Assembly: GCF_000702705.1 (NCBI RefSeq)
Contig: NZ_JNJG01000005.1
Coordinates: 62,001-126,000 of the forward strand
Origin: Mycoplasma simbae ATCC 49888
Lineage (GTDB): Bacteria; Bacillota_I; Bacilli_A; Mycoplasmatales; Metamycoplasmataceae
Length of the DNA stretch: 64,000 nucleotides
Direction of reading: 5' to 3'
Shown here piece by piece: positions 54,482 through 64,000 of this stretch (the stretch's first letter is position 1; each line of letters starts with the position of its first letter). The translations under genes were made by a program, and so were the position numbers. The notes below the pieces were generated by a model. The model was not told the origin of the DNA. It saw nothing but the letters and a program-made list of their open reading frames with translations, and ran no database searches.

Positions 54482-54865
54482 TTATTTATGCAAAATTAAA
54501 TCATATTTTTGTGTGAAAATATCATCACCATTACTTACCACAAATTTTAACTCTAGATGTTTATTGTTTATAAATTTATAATCAAAATTGAACTTATTTA
54601 TACTTGTTTGTAGATTGCTTGCAACATATTTGGTAGCTGCATAAACTATGTTTTTATCAAAATGGTAATCAACTCCGTCAAAACGAGCATATTTATAAAA
54701 TTCTTCAACTGAAAGAGCGGGAAACACATTTTCAGAATCTATATTTTGCTTGATTTCAACAATTTTTTGGTCATTTTTCTTTGATGCCGAAACAACAGCG
54801 ATAGGGATTGCGATGGCGGATACAACACCAATAGCCCCTAAACTAATTAGAATCTTTTTTCTCAT
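54482..54865 (-). CDS. Small membrane-anchored protein, unknown function
   Basis: This 127-residue protein has an N-terminal basic start and helix ('KILISLGAIGVVSAIAIPI'), no lipobox, and a polar exterior of about 95 residues. AAAGGTAATAG supports ATG 54865, which lies 23 bases inside the end of the preceding gene. It is the last gene of a three-frame cluster with no family I recognise. It may be a partner of the larger protein encoded just upstream. Confidence 0.7.
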   Translation of the reverse strand: MRKKILISLGAIGVVSAIAIPIAVVSASKKNDQKIVEIKQNIDSENVFPALSVEEFYKYARFDGVDYHFDKNIVYAATKYVASNLQTSINKFNFDYKFINNKHLELKFVVSNGDDIFTQKYDLILHK

Positions 54866-56150
54866 CTATTACCTTTTTATATGTTTCAAAATAATTTATA
54901 TCTTGTGTAGAACTCTTCAAGAACTTGTCCACTTCATCTTGATTCATTTGATATTTCAGTTCCTTGTTTTCAAAAAATGTATTGTTTATTTTCATTTTGA
55001 CTTCACCGTCATAAGGATCTAAAATTCTATTAGCAACCTTTTGCATATGATTTATGCTAATATCAAAGATATCTTTTGCTGCGTTGCTATTTTTAAATTG
55101 ATAGTTGTATATTGTGTTTAGATCACCTTTGAAGTTATATGGTACAAATAGCCCCTTTTTGGAATAATCTTCACCGTTAACTAATACATTAGTTTGAAAA
55201 TCATATTCAATAGGCTCTTCGAAAATATACTCAGATTTTTCTATACCGTTGCTATATATTGAACTTTGAATCTGCTCCCTAATATTTGTTTTGTTATTTA
55301 CGTTTGCAAGGTGTTTACCTGATATTTCAACGATGCCATGTTTTGATAATGATTGATTTTTTGTGAATGAATATTGATAATTCTTATTTAAGTAGTATGG
55401 ATAGAATCCTTCAAGAGGAAACATAGCTTTTTGGAGTTTTCTCCTGTCGTCTTCCACATATATTTTTGCAGATGCTATCTTATTTTGATGCAAATAATTT
55501 AATTTATTAAATGTTATTTCAGTATTTAAATAGCGTTTGCTTACTGATAAAACATCGTTATGTAGTTCACCAAAGTCAAATTGATACTTATCGGGAATAG
55601 ATATAATAGCTTTATCATCTGATGCTAGAAGAAAATATTTGCGATTTGTTGTTGCTATTTTTTTAACTTCTAAAACATCTTTTGTATAACTATCTTGAAA
55701 AATCACGGAATTAAGTTCTGAAAATTTCAATCCTAGGTCTTGTGATTTAATTACAATATTATAAATGTCAATAGAGTCTGTAGGCTTAGTGACGAATGAA
55801 GAAAGACTATAGTCTAGAAGTGAGTCTAATTTGTTACCTTTCAACCCTATTTCATAATTGCCTTTCGCAATTTTCAACACATTGTTATCTAAAACCTTGT
55901 TGTTTACCGTGATTACTGCATTATTTAGATTATAACTTAATCCGCCCCTATGTTTTGATCAATTTGGCGTTGTAATGGTAATTGCTAAAATAAACTGATC
56001 TTCATTAAAAATGCGTCTTAATTCTATTCGACCTCTAATTAGGTCTTGACCATGTTTTGCTCTCCGCATTGTTTCATGATCAAATAAATTTAATGTAAAC
56101 TTGTTTAAACCTGGAGTTGGGTCGAGTTTTGAAACTCGTTTTGCAATCAT
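54843..56150 (-). CDS. Hypothetical protein of at least 435 residues, possibly 5'-truncated by frameshift
   Basis: From ATG 56150 this reads 435 residues, polar, rich in Lys, Asn and Tyr, without signal or membrane segment and without a motif I know. The ATG has no ribosome binding site. Upstream the same frame stays open for another 31 codons and reads like a Gln/Pro linker ('NNPAQPQPVQQVNRL') that joins the end of the gene at 56209-56532, which is in another frame. The two may be halves of one gene separated by an indel in the short T runs near 56224-56235. The start and status are therefore uncertain. Confidence 0.6.
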
Positions 56151-56208
56151 TTGGTATGGCTCTAAAATTAACCTGTTAACCTGCTGAACAGGTTGAGGTT
56201 GGGCTGGG

Positions 56209-56532
56209 TTATTGATTAAGGTAAAAATACAAAAACTCCTCTATTGCTTTTTTGCGATTTTTATAATAAGTTGTTTTTGAAAAATGTTTGTCATACCAAT
56301 CCTTTGTGTTTTTATTATTAAATTCATTTTCAATGATCATTGAACTTATTGGGGTTAACATTGCCATTGTTTGAGCAAAACGAGACCTATATTTTGGAAT
56401 AATTTTTCCCTTGTATTGTTTAAAACCTAATTCGTTATTGGCTTTATCTAGTTGTGCTAGTGATTTAACAACGTTGTATCTTTGCTGGGCGCTGAATGAA
56501 TTAGCGTTCTGGGCAATATTTATCATTGTCAT
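56209..56532 (-). CDS. Hypothetical 107-residue protein, possible N-terminal part of the next gene
   Basis: ATG 56532 follows AAAGGAGAAAAA, a strong ribosome binding site. The 107-residue product ('MTMINIAQNANSFSAQQRYN' at the start, then a basic middle) has no membrane segment. It stops at 56209 in a frame different from the downstream gene, whose open frame runs back past this stop. I do not recognise the family. Either it is a real small protein or the first part of a roughly 560-residue protein. Confidence 0.55.
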   Translation of the reverse strand: MTMINIAQNANSFSAQQRYNVVKSLAQLDKANNELGFKQYKGKIIPKYRSRFAQTMAMLTPISSMIIENEFNNKNTKDWYDKHFSKTTYYKNRKKAIEEFLYFYLNQ

Positions 56533-56620
56533 TTTTTCTCCTTTCGTTTTTATATTCTCCAAAGGTTCACAATTTTCACCAAAAAGGAAAAAATTGTTAT
56601 TTTTATTGAAAAAGTTCAAC

Positions 56621-56641
56621 AAAAAAAGTGCCTGCGCACTT
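56621..56641 (-). terminator. Terminator overlapping the rsmG stop codon
   Basis: AAGTGC-GCAG-GCACTT followed by five T residues on the minus strand; the rsmG stop lies in the stem. Confidence 0.8.
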
Positions 56642-57287
56642 ATTTGTAGTCTTTAATTTGTTTTCAATTTAGAGGTCAGTTTTTAGGAGACTTGCTTGTT
56701 TTTTTAATAACAACTATAGTTGACTTTTCGTCCAAAATGTTCGTGTATTCGATTGTTTGCACGTTATTTTTTTGATCAGGGAAAGATTTTAAAAATTCGT
56801 TTATTTCTTGTTGAAAACCTCTACCTTTTGGCAGGTATAAATAACCGCCAACCTTTAACAGATGGTGAGTTAATAAAAACATTGTTTTAACGTTTGCTAC
56901 TGCTCTGGCAGTAATTACGTCAAAATATTCACGTAGTTCAGAAGTATCTTCAGAGCGCTTATTAACAATAGTTAATTTATCAAGATTAAGCTCTTGTTTT
57001 ACGCTTTGTAAAAATTCGCATCTGCTGGCCATACCCTCAATAATAGTTAGATCAAAAGAGTAATTGTGAATGAGGTATGGAACTGAGGGAAAGCCCGCCC
57101 CAGCTCCTATATCGGCTATTTTTAGGTTAGTAAAATCTAATCCTATATTTTGAGCAACTTCCATTGCTTTAATAGAATCGTTTATACCTAAATTTCTTAA
57201 TTCTTCAACGGTCTTGAAGCCTGTAATGTTTTTATTTTGATTATATTTGTAGATTAAGTCAATATATTTTTCTAAATTAGTGTTCAT
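56640..57287 (-). CDS. rsmG: 16S rRNA (guanine-527 N7)-methyltransferase
   Basis: This 215-residue Rossmann methyltransferase has 'NITGFKTVEE' near the N-terminus, the AdoMet motif 'IADIGAGAGFPSVPYLI' (about 67-83) and 'VITARAVANVKTM'. It methylates G527 in the 530 loop of 16S rRNA. The true end is 56640: the TGA at 56676 is Trp, adding 'WPLNWKQIKDYK'. ATG 57287 lies inside the end of prs (11-base overlap), so the two are coupled. Confidence 0.92.
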
Positions 57288-58257
57288 TATCTGAAATATC
57301 TTTAGCAATTTGATCGTATAAATCACTTACAGATGTACCAGTAATTGATGCTTGAATAACACCTGCTAGGAATGTATCTAAACTAATAACGTGTAATTTG
57401 TCGTATTTAGCTTCTAGTTCTGTATTATCGATTGAGTCAGTAACAATAACTTTATCAACATTTGGGTTGTTTTGGAAGATTTCAAATCCTTTAGTGAAGA
57501 TACCATGAGTTGCAGCAATAACAATTTTTTTAGCACCGTGTGCTTTTAGAGTATCTACAGCTTTTAGGATTGTTCCACCTGTGTCAATAATATCATCAAT
57601 AATTACTGTGTTTTCGCCCTCTACATTACCAATTAGACCCATAACTTCAGTTTGGTTTGTACCAATTCTACGTTTGTCAATAATGCTGATTTTAATTGAG
57701 TGGCTAATTAGTTCAGCTAATTTACGAGCTCTAATTGTTCCACCATGATCTGGCGAAACAACTGTGAAAGGTTCATTAAAGCTTTTAACTGCTTGTGCAA
57801 TTGGGTAAGCTCCTCTTAAATCATCAATCGGAATGTTGAAAAATCCTTGAATTGCAGGATTGTGTAAATCAACAGCAATAATTTTTGTTGCTCCTGCAGT
57901 TTGAATTAAGTCTGCAACAAGTTTAGCTCCAATTGGTTGACGTCCACTGGCTTTACGGTCTTGACGAGCATAGCTATAGTAACTTAGAGCAATTGTAATT
58001 GAACGAGCACTTGCTCTTTTTAATGAGTCAATAAATAATAATAGATCCATCAAGTTATCGTTAACTGGTCTAGATGTTGAAGCAACAACATATACATCCT
58101 TGCTTCTTACTGTTTCGCCACTAACTAGCATTCTTTCGCCGTCAGCAAAAACGGTTTTTTCAATTGGTGAAACATGAATACCAAGTTTTTTAGCAATTTT
58201 TTCAGTTAAAGGTTGGCAATTTGGCATACCAAATAAAAGTGTGTTATTTAATTTCAT
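57277..58257 (-). CDS. prs: Ribose-phosphate pyrophosphokinase (PRPP synthase)
   Basis: This 326-residue protein has 'LLFGMPNCQPLTEKIAKKLG' at the start, the ATP-binding flexible loop 'YYSYARQDRKASGRQPIGAK' (residues about 96-115) and the PRPP-binding motif 'VIIDDIIDTGGT' near 225. It makes PRPP from ribose 5-phosphate and ATP, the donor for base salvage. AGGAGAAAAGCAA precedes ATG 58257. Upstream, TATAAT near 58292-58297 on the minus strand is a likely -10. Confidence 0.96.
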   Translation of the reverse strand: MKLNNTLLFGMPNCQPLTEKIAKKLGIHVSPIEKTVFADGERMLVSGETVRSKDVYVVASTSRPVNDNLMDLLLFIDSLKRASARSITIALSYYSYARQDRKASGRQPIGAKLVADLIQTAGATKIIAVDLHNPAIQGFFNIPIDDLRGAYPIAQAVKSFNEPFTVVSPDHGGTIRARKLAELISHSIKISIIDKRRIGTNQTEVMGLIGNVEGENTVIIDDIIDTGGTILKAVDTLKAHGAKKIVIAATHGIFTKGFEIFQNNPNVDKVIVTDSIDNTELEAKYDKLHVISLDTFLAGVIQASITGTSVSDLYDQIAKDISDNEH

Positions 58258-58420
58258 TTGCTTTTCTCCTAAAAAATATATAACATCATAATTATAATAT
58301 GCACGCATTGAATAACATTGATTTTATTACGCTTTTTGGCAAAATATTGAGTGTATTAGAGTTATTTTATAAATTGGAATCAAAATTTTAAAAAAAATTA
58401 TCCTAATATTAAAATTGTAT

Positions 58421-58426
58421 TATAAT
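58421..58426 (+). promoter_or_regulatory. -10 box of the tRNA-Tyr/tRNA-Gln unit
   Basis: TATAAT 33 bases before tRNA-Tyr. The 58258-58420 region holds this and the prs promoter in divergent order and nothing else I can name. Confidence 0.55.
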
Positions 58427-58458
58427 AGTATTGCAAATTTGATACTGGATTTGCACTT

Positions 58459-58542
58459 GGAGGGGTAGCGAAGCGGCCAAACGCGGGTGGCTGTAACCCA
58501 CTTCCTCACGGTTCGGGGGTTCGAATCCCTCCCCCTCCACCA
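58459..58542 (+). tRNA. tRNA-Tyr (GTA)
   Basis: This 84-base class II tRNA has acceptor GGAGGGG/CCCCTCC, anticodon loop CTGTAAC with anticodon GTA, a long variable arm (CTTCCTCACGG) and T loop TTCGAAT. CCA is encoded. Confidence 0.95.
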
Positions 58543-58546
58543 TTAT

Positions 58547-58621
58547 TGCCCCTTCGCCAAGCGGTAAGGCATTGGTTTTTGGTACCAACATGCGTTAGTT
58601 CGAATCTAACAGGGGCAGCCA
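58547..58621 (+). tRNA. tRNA-Gln (TTG)
   Basis: This 75-base tRNA has acceptor TGCCCCT/AGGGGCA, anticodon stem TTGGT/ACCAA with loop TTTTGGT (anticodon TTG), T loop TTCGAAT, discriminator G and encoded CCA. It lies 4 bases after tRNA-Tyr. Confidence 0.94.
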
Positions 58622-58622
58622 T

Positions 58623-58643
58623 ATCACCGGAAGGTGATTTTTT
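58623..58643 (+). terminator. Terminator of the tRNA pair
   Basis: ATCACC-GGAA-GGTGAT followed by six T residues. Confidence 0.85.
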
Positions 58644-58656
58644 ATTTACTTTGTGA

Positions 58657-58662
58657 TATGAT
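58657..58662 (+). promoter_or_regulatory. -10 box of the Bax-inhibitor-like gene (leaderless layout)
   Basis: TATGAT 7 bases before ATG 58670; no Shine-Dalgarno. Confidence 0.5.
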
Positions 58663-58669
58663 ATTGAGT

Positions 58670-59392
58670 ATGAATACATACAAAACAATAAATACTAAAG
58701 CAAAAGAAGCGAACAAAATCATTTCTGGATCAATACTTAGTTTTGCTATCAATTTAATTTTGGCGATTCTAGGCGGTATAGCATTTTTACTGTTTACAAA
58801 AACTACAAATGGAACTTATAAGTTTGAGCCAATTTCATTTATGATTGCAACAGTATTGTCAATTATTTTGATTTTCACGGTGATGATGTGAGGGCCAAAA
58901 ATGAAAGTTTGAGTCCTAGCGCCATTGACAACTGCATCAATGTTGTTGATTGGATACACAATTCTAGGTATAGTGTTTTTAACCTATGAAATTGACGGCA
59001 ATATTTGAAAATTAATGACATTATTCTTTATTCCAACTGCAGGAATGTTAATTGCTGGAACATTGGCGTTTTTCAATAAAATTAATATTGGAAAAATTTC
59101 AACAGTAGCAATCTTTGGATCAATATTTTTATTCATTTTTGCTATTGTTTCTTGATTTGTCACAAGCAGAATTTTATTCACATTAATATCTACATTGGGT
59201 ATTGCACTTGTATTTTTATACATGATGATTGATTGATATATTATTCTTAAATTTAACAAACATTTTAATACCTTGGAACCAGAATCTCAATCCAAATCAG
59301 AAGTTGCAAAATGATCACTATACTTTGGCTACAGGCTTTCATATGATTTTGTAATTGCTATTAGTTACTTAAATAATCTATTATCAAGATAA
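58670..59392 (+). CDS. Polytopic membrane protein, Bax inhibitor-1/YccA-like
   Basis: This 240-residue protein has seven hydrophobic segments, short loops and a C-terminal segment 'YDFVIAISYLNNLLSR' resembling the last helix of the BI-1 family ('LYL..N' pattern near the end). Mycoplasmas carry such proteins; in E. coli relatives interact with FtsH or conduct calcium. I give BI-1 as the best guess, not a firm call. It is monocistronic, starting 7 bases after a -10 box. Confidence 0.6.
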
Positions 59393-59413
59393 AATGGTTT
59401 AGGCCATTTTTTT
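59392..59413 (+). terminator. Terminator of the Bax-inhibitor-like gene
   Basis: AAAATGG-TTTAGG-CCATTTT followed by TTT, immediately after the stop. Confidence 0.72.
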
Positions 59414-59444
59414 ATTGAATTTTATTGAAAAAAGTATAAAAAAA

Positions 59445-59521
59445 TGGCGATCACGAGAGGATTCGAACCTCTGACAACAAGCTTAGAAGGCTTGTGCTCT
59501 ATCCTGCTGAGCTACGCGACC
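59445..59521 (-). tRNA. tRNA-Arg (TCT)
   Basis: This 77-base tRNA has acceptor GGTCGCG/CGTGATC (two G-T pairs), anticodon stem CAAGC/GCTTG with loop CTTCTAA (anticodon TCT), T loop TTCGAAT and encoded CCA. A T run follows directly on the minus strand and probably ends the transcript. Confidence 0.94.
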
Positions 59522-59669
59522 ACGTGAATATATTGTATAACTTTTTCGCACTTTTGATAATAAAAAAATAATTTTAAGCTGGATTTAAAAACCAAATACA
59601 AATATGAAAGCGTAAAATATTAAAATTTAGTAAAATTTGAATATTAATTTATTTATTAACGGAGGAAAA

Positions 59670-61136
<1,467 letters not shown>

Positions 61137-61140
61137 TTTC

Positions 61141-61172
61141 AAAAACATCTATACGGCGTGTATAGATGTTTT
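61141..61172. terminator. Terminator of lysS, overlapping the end of the dnaI-like gene
   Basis: AACATCTATAC-GGCGT-GTATAGATGTT followed by a T run. The TAG stop of the converging minus-strand gene (61148-61150) lies in the stem, so the last codons of that gene are part of the hairpin. Confidence 0.85.
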
Positions 61173-62050
61173 TATATTTTGAAAATATTTGAAGTTTCTT
61201 CAATTTTGTTGATTAATGAGTTAGCTTTGTGAGCATCATTTTTTAGTCAACGGTGGTTAACATAGTAATCTTTAAGCATACTTAAACTTAAAGAAGAGAA
61301 AAGGACCGTAAATTTATTGCCAATAATTCTAGATGAGATGATATCTGACAAAATATCGAATAAAAATCATGAGTTCGCTTGTTCATTGCCTAATTCGTCA
61401 ACAATCAAAACATCGACTTGTCTTAAAATTGTGACAATATCAGCATTTGAATTGCCGGGTAAGCCAAAACCTGATTTCATTTGCTTAAATAAAGCAGAAG
61501 TTTTTAGGTAAACAGTATTAATTTTTGCACGAGCAAATTCTAACGCACATGCTTGAGCTAATTTTGAATTGTGAATTGCTTTGTGACCGTAGGCATAAAC
61601 GTTTTCAAATTGAACTTTGTTGCCAGCTTTCATGTTTCGTTTAGCTAAAATAACCCTTGATTCAACTTCTATTTGCCCTTGTGAAATTACTGGCAATTTA
61701 TTGATATAAAGCGTTGCATCAACAGGTGTTATATCACTTAATCATAGATGATTTTGAATATTCATCATTCGTGTCATCTCGTTTTCAGTGCTTATTTTAA
61801 TGAATTTTAATTCGTTGTTTTCATCACGCTCAATAGTTGTTAAATATGGGTAGCGATCTTGGTGTGTTCAGTTGTCTTTTCAATCCAAAAAATCAGGTAA
61901 ATTATCGATTAATTCGTCTCAAGTTACCTGTAATTTTTTCAAAATTTTTTGTAATGGCTTAGATTTATCAACTATCCCCTTGACTAAAAGCTTTAATTCT
62001 TCTCTAGATTTAGCAATAACTTCGTCTAATTCTGCATCTTTTTTATTCAT
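61148..62050 (-). CDS. DnaI/DnaC-like helicase loader with degenerate Walker A
   Basis: This 300-residue protein has a helical N-terminus ('WDELIDNLPDFLDW') and an AAA-like C-terminal part. The position of Walker A reads 'YAYGHKAIHNSKLAQACALE' (residues about 160-179), where the family has GxxGxGKT; the P-loop Lys is not present. Walker B 'VDVLIVDELGNEQ' is kept. The gene follows the DnaB/DnaD-like replication protein by 1 base (TAATATG), the same pairing as dnaB-dnaI in firmicutes, so the loader call is strong by context. TAG at 61148 is the first true stop. Confidence 0.82.
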
Positions 62051-62051
62051 A

Positions 62052-63023
62052 TTAATACGACCCATCCAATAATTTATCTTCACGATTTAAGCCAGCTAAA
62101 TAAGTAGCTTTGTACAAGTCTTTACGTGAAACAACTACATCATTACGAGATCTTATAAGCTTATCAATATAGTTTTCAAGCGGTTCAAATAAGAAAATTT
62201 CTTTTTTAATTAAATCTCTAATGATTTGATTTACATAGTTGAAATTGATCTTACCATTTACTTCGTTAGCGTAAAACAAAATTAAATTAATACAAGGATC
62301 ACTAAATCCTGCTAAACGTGAGTTTTTAATCAATTCAATAATGTTATTAGTAGGTATTTGACCTTGAATTTGACCAAAGAATTCTCTTGAATCGGTTTTA
62401 AGAATTGCTTCATAAATGTTTGGATATTCAAATGTGTTTAAGTCAATTTTTTCTTGCACTAAAACATTCAATTCTTGAGTATTTACGTTTAAATCTTCAT
62501 CATGATTATTGTCATCTAGCAATGAAAAATCTTCACCAGTGTCAAAAACATCTTCATAACGAGCTGAACTATCATATAAATTAATAGCACGTGCTAATGA
62601 ACGATTTTTTGGCCGCCCAACTAAACGCTCAAAGTTTTGCTTACCAACTATATTTAATAATTTGTTAGCTAAAATTAAATTCATTTTAAAGCCCTTGCCA
62701 TCCAAAGGTTTTTCAACCACAAAAAAGGTTTTACGATTCATTTCATCAATATATGTTGAAAGTAAAGAAACAGCTTCCAGCATAATTCTCGCATCATTAA
62801 GCTCTTTAATTGACAGTTTTAACATATAAGTCATGCTGTCATAATCATGAAAAGCCATTTCTGAGCCTTCATTGATAGCTAAATCACGTAAATATTCATA
62901 TAAAATGATGGCATTTGGGCCTAAAATAGGCGCGTAAAATTTACGCAAGTTTTTTAAATCTTCACCAGAAATAATGGTTGAATTTTCAACTGTGAAATAT
63001 GGATAATTAATACTTTTAATCAT
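62052..63023 (-). CDS. DnaB/DnaD-type replication initiation protein
   Basis: This 323-residue protein starts 'MIKSINYPYFTVENSTIISG' and has a winged-helix-like N-terminal domain ('LRKFYAPILGPNAIILYEYL') and a helical C-terminal DDBH2-like part ('YVNQIIRDLIKKEI'). It is the firmicute-type DnaB (primosome, membrane attachment), not the replicative helicase. AGGAGG eight bases before ATG 63023 supports this start over GTG 63032, which abuts the ribosome binding site. It is followed directly by its partner, the dnaI-like gene. Confidence 0.82.
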   Translation of the reverse strand: MIKSINYPYFTVENSTIISGEDLKNLRKFYAPILGPNAIILYEYLRDLAINEGSEMAFHDYDSMTYMLKLSIKELNDARIMLEAVSLLSTYIDEMNRKTFFVVEKPLDGKGFKMNLILANKLLNIVGKQNFERLVGRPKNRSLARAINLYDSSARYEDVFDTGEDFSLLDDNNHDEDLNVNTQELNVLVQEKIDLNTFEYPNIYEAILKTDSREFFGQIQGQIPTNNIIELIKNSRLAGFSDPCINLILFYANEVNGKINFNYVNQIIRDLIKKEIFLFEPLENYIDKLIRSRNDVVVSRKDLYKATYLAGLNREDKLLDGSY

Positions 63024-63081
63024 CTTACGCACCTCCTAAAAATGTAGCTGTTTTTGCTTAGCTTAAATCATTTTAATTTAA

Positions 63082-63645
63082 TTAATTTAGCAGGCTTAAA
63101 ATTTTTTTATTTTGGTCAGTACTTTCGAAATTATCTCCATACATTTCCACAATTAGCTTTTTGCCAAAAAGTGATTTTATAGCCTTTTTTGTGTCGTTTT
63201 TTTTATCTAATTGCTTCAAAGTAGCTTTATCCACATTACGTTTTTGAAGATTTTTGACCCTAATTTCATCACTTGTGGACAAGCATAAAACGCCAGAAAT
63301 CAAAGGTAAAAAATTAACATTTTTATTTACTAAAACAGGCATTTCAGCAAGCTTATATTCGTTGCTTTTTAAGTGCTCGTAAATTATTGGATAAATTAAT
63401 TTTTCCAATTTCAATATATTCTCAGTATTTTGGGATAATCAAGCTAAAATTTTTGGTTTTGATACGCCATTTTCATCAATTAAAAATTCACCTATTTTTT
63501 GCTTAATAGGTTCATAAAAAAGTCCATTTTTTTCATAGTTTTGAGCTACAAAAACATCGGCAAAAAAGATTTGTTCTAGCTCAATGCCACAATTTTTTAA
63601 AAAAGTTGTCTTACCAACTCCAATTTTCCCAATGATTGCTATCAT
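63082..63645 (-). CDS. coaE: Dephospho-CoA kinase-like protein
   Basis: This 187-residue P-loop kinase starts 'MIAIIGKIGVGKTTFLKNC' and contains 'VNFLPLISGVLCLSTSDEIR' and 'KNLQKRN' in the places where CoaE has its substrate and lid elements; the body is more diverged than usual. CoaE phosphorylates the 3'-OH of dephospho-CoA. ATG 63645 has AAGGA nine bases upstream and starts 2 bases after the YigZ-like stop. Context in mollicutes (next to the replication loader genes) agrees. Confidence 0.75.
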
Positions 63646-63646
63646 A

Positions 63647-64000
63647 TTATGATTCCTTAAATTCACTTAATGCTAAGTTAGCACTCTTTATATATGCTCT
63701 AACTAAGCCTCCAGCCCCAAGTTTAATGCCGCCAAAATATCTGATGACAAAAATAGCATAGTTATTTGAGTTTGTTTTAATTAATAAGTCTCTAATTGGC
63801 CTTCCAGCTGTGCCGTGTGGTTCGCCGTTATCATCAAAACCAGCATTAATCACGCCATTATTAATAAATGTATATCCATAACAAATGTGAGTGGCTTTTT
63901 TATGGTCTTTTCAAAGTTGTTCATTTATTAATTTCACGTCCTCTTTAGAAGTGATTGGAACACACACACTGTAAAAACGTGATTTCTTGATTTCATATTC
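63647..64000 (-). CDS. YigZ/IMPACT-family protein (5' partial)
   Basis: The frame is open to the window edge; 117 residues are visible. It has 'HICYGYTFINNGV', 'DDNGEPHGTAGRPI' and 'IRYFGGIKLGAGGLVRAY', the signature blocks of the UPF0029/IMPACT N-terminal domain. Its function in bacteria is not settled (links to translation control have been proposed). It is first in a unit with coaE. Confidence 0.92.

Noticed and set aside
59522-59669. T-box riboswitch ahead of lysS
   Set aside because: The interval is short, AT-rich and shows no specifier stem, T-box sequence or terminator/antiterminator pair.

Overview
The window comes from a mollicute (Mycoplasma sensu lato). The DNA is strongly AT-rich and UGA must be read as tryptophan: nearly every long gene is interrupted by in-frame TGA codons that fall at conserved Trp positions. 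Many proteins carry a mycoplasmal lipoprotein signal (Lys-rich start, hydrophobic stretch, Cys near residue 22-30). A P80/P60/HinT locus, first described in M. hominis, and the lipoprotein repertoire point to the hominis group, but species cannot be fixed by reading alone. Genes are tightly packed; no stretch over about 300 bases lacks a gene, and no IS element, phage, rRNA or CRISPR array was seen.

Layout. 1-8.7 kb: a giant FtsX-type ABC permease (5' end outside the window) and its ATPase. 8.8-11.5 kb (minus): a translation-related operon (trmL, a TrmH-type rRNA methylase, a coiled-coil protein, rbgA, a membrane protein). 11.6-16.9 kb (minus): trigger factor, a P4-type acid phosphatase lipoprotein, rlmH and mnmG. 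17.1-22.2 kb: an ABC importer (ATPase, two permeases, large binding lipoprotein). 22.3-28.5 kb: two Cof-type HAD phosphatases, pepC, a 918-residue beta-helix/Ig-like lipoprotein without tryptophan, and a TM2 protein. 28.5-29.9 kb: rpsP-trmD-rplS without rimM, preceded by a twin palindrome. 30-35.4 kb: two orphan proteins, then P80-P60-hinT. 35.5-39.6 kb: a type III restriction-modification pair. 39.7-52.1 kb: tdk, an AEC carrier, three S41-protease-like surface proteins, pepA, an ECF S component, and a two-gene unit of a small HNH nuclease and a PnuC-family transporter fused to a nucleoside kinase. 52.1-54.4 kb: a candidate small RNA, an RlmD-like methylase and a third HAD phosphatase. 54.5-58.3 kb (minus): an unrecognised, possibly frameshifted cluster, rsmG and prs. 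58.4-64 kb: three tRNAs, a Bax-inhibitor-like protein, lysS and the minus-strand set dnaB-like, dnaI-like, coaE, YigZ-family.

The genes fit a wall-less parasite that lives by salvage: surface lipoproteins and proteases, peptide hydrolysis (pepC, pepA), importers, nucleoside capture and phosphorylation (tdk, the PnuC-kinase fusion, a P4 phosphatase, HinT, prs) and core translation and replication factors. The observations most worth a second look are the PnuC-kinase fusion behind an HNH gene whose best -10 box abuts a 16-base homopolymer; EF-hand-like loops conserved in three S41 paralogs; an apparent structured RNA at 52.1 kb; twin palindromes around the rpsP promoter; and a recurrent arrangement in which TATAAT lies only 6-7 bases before the ATG, implying leaderless mRNAs.
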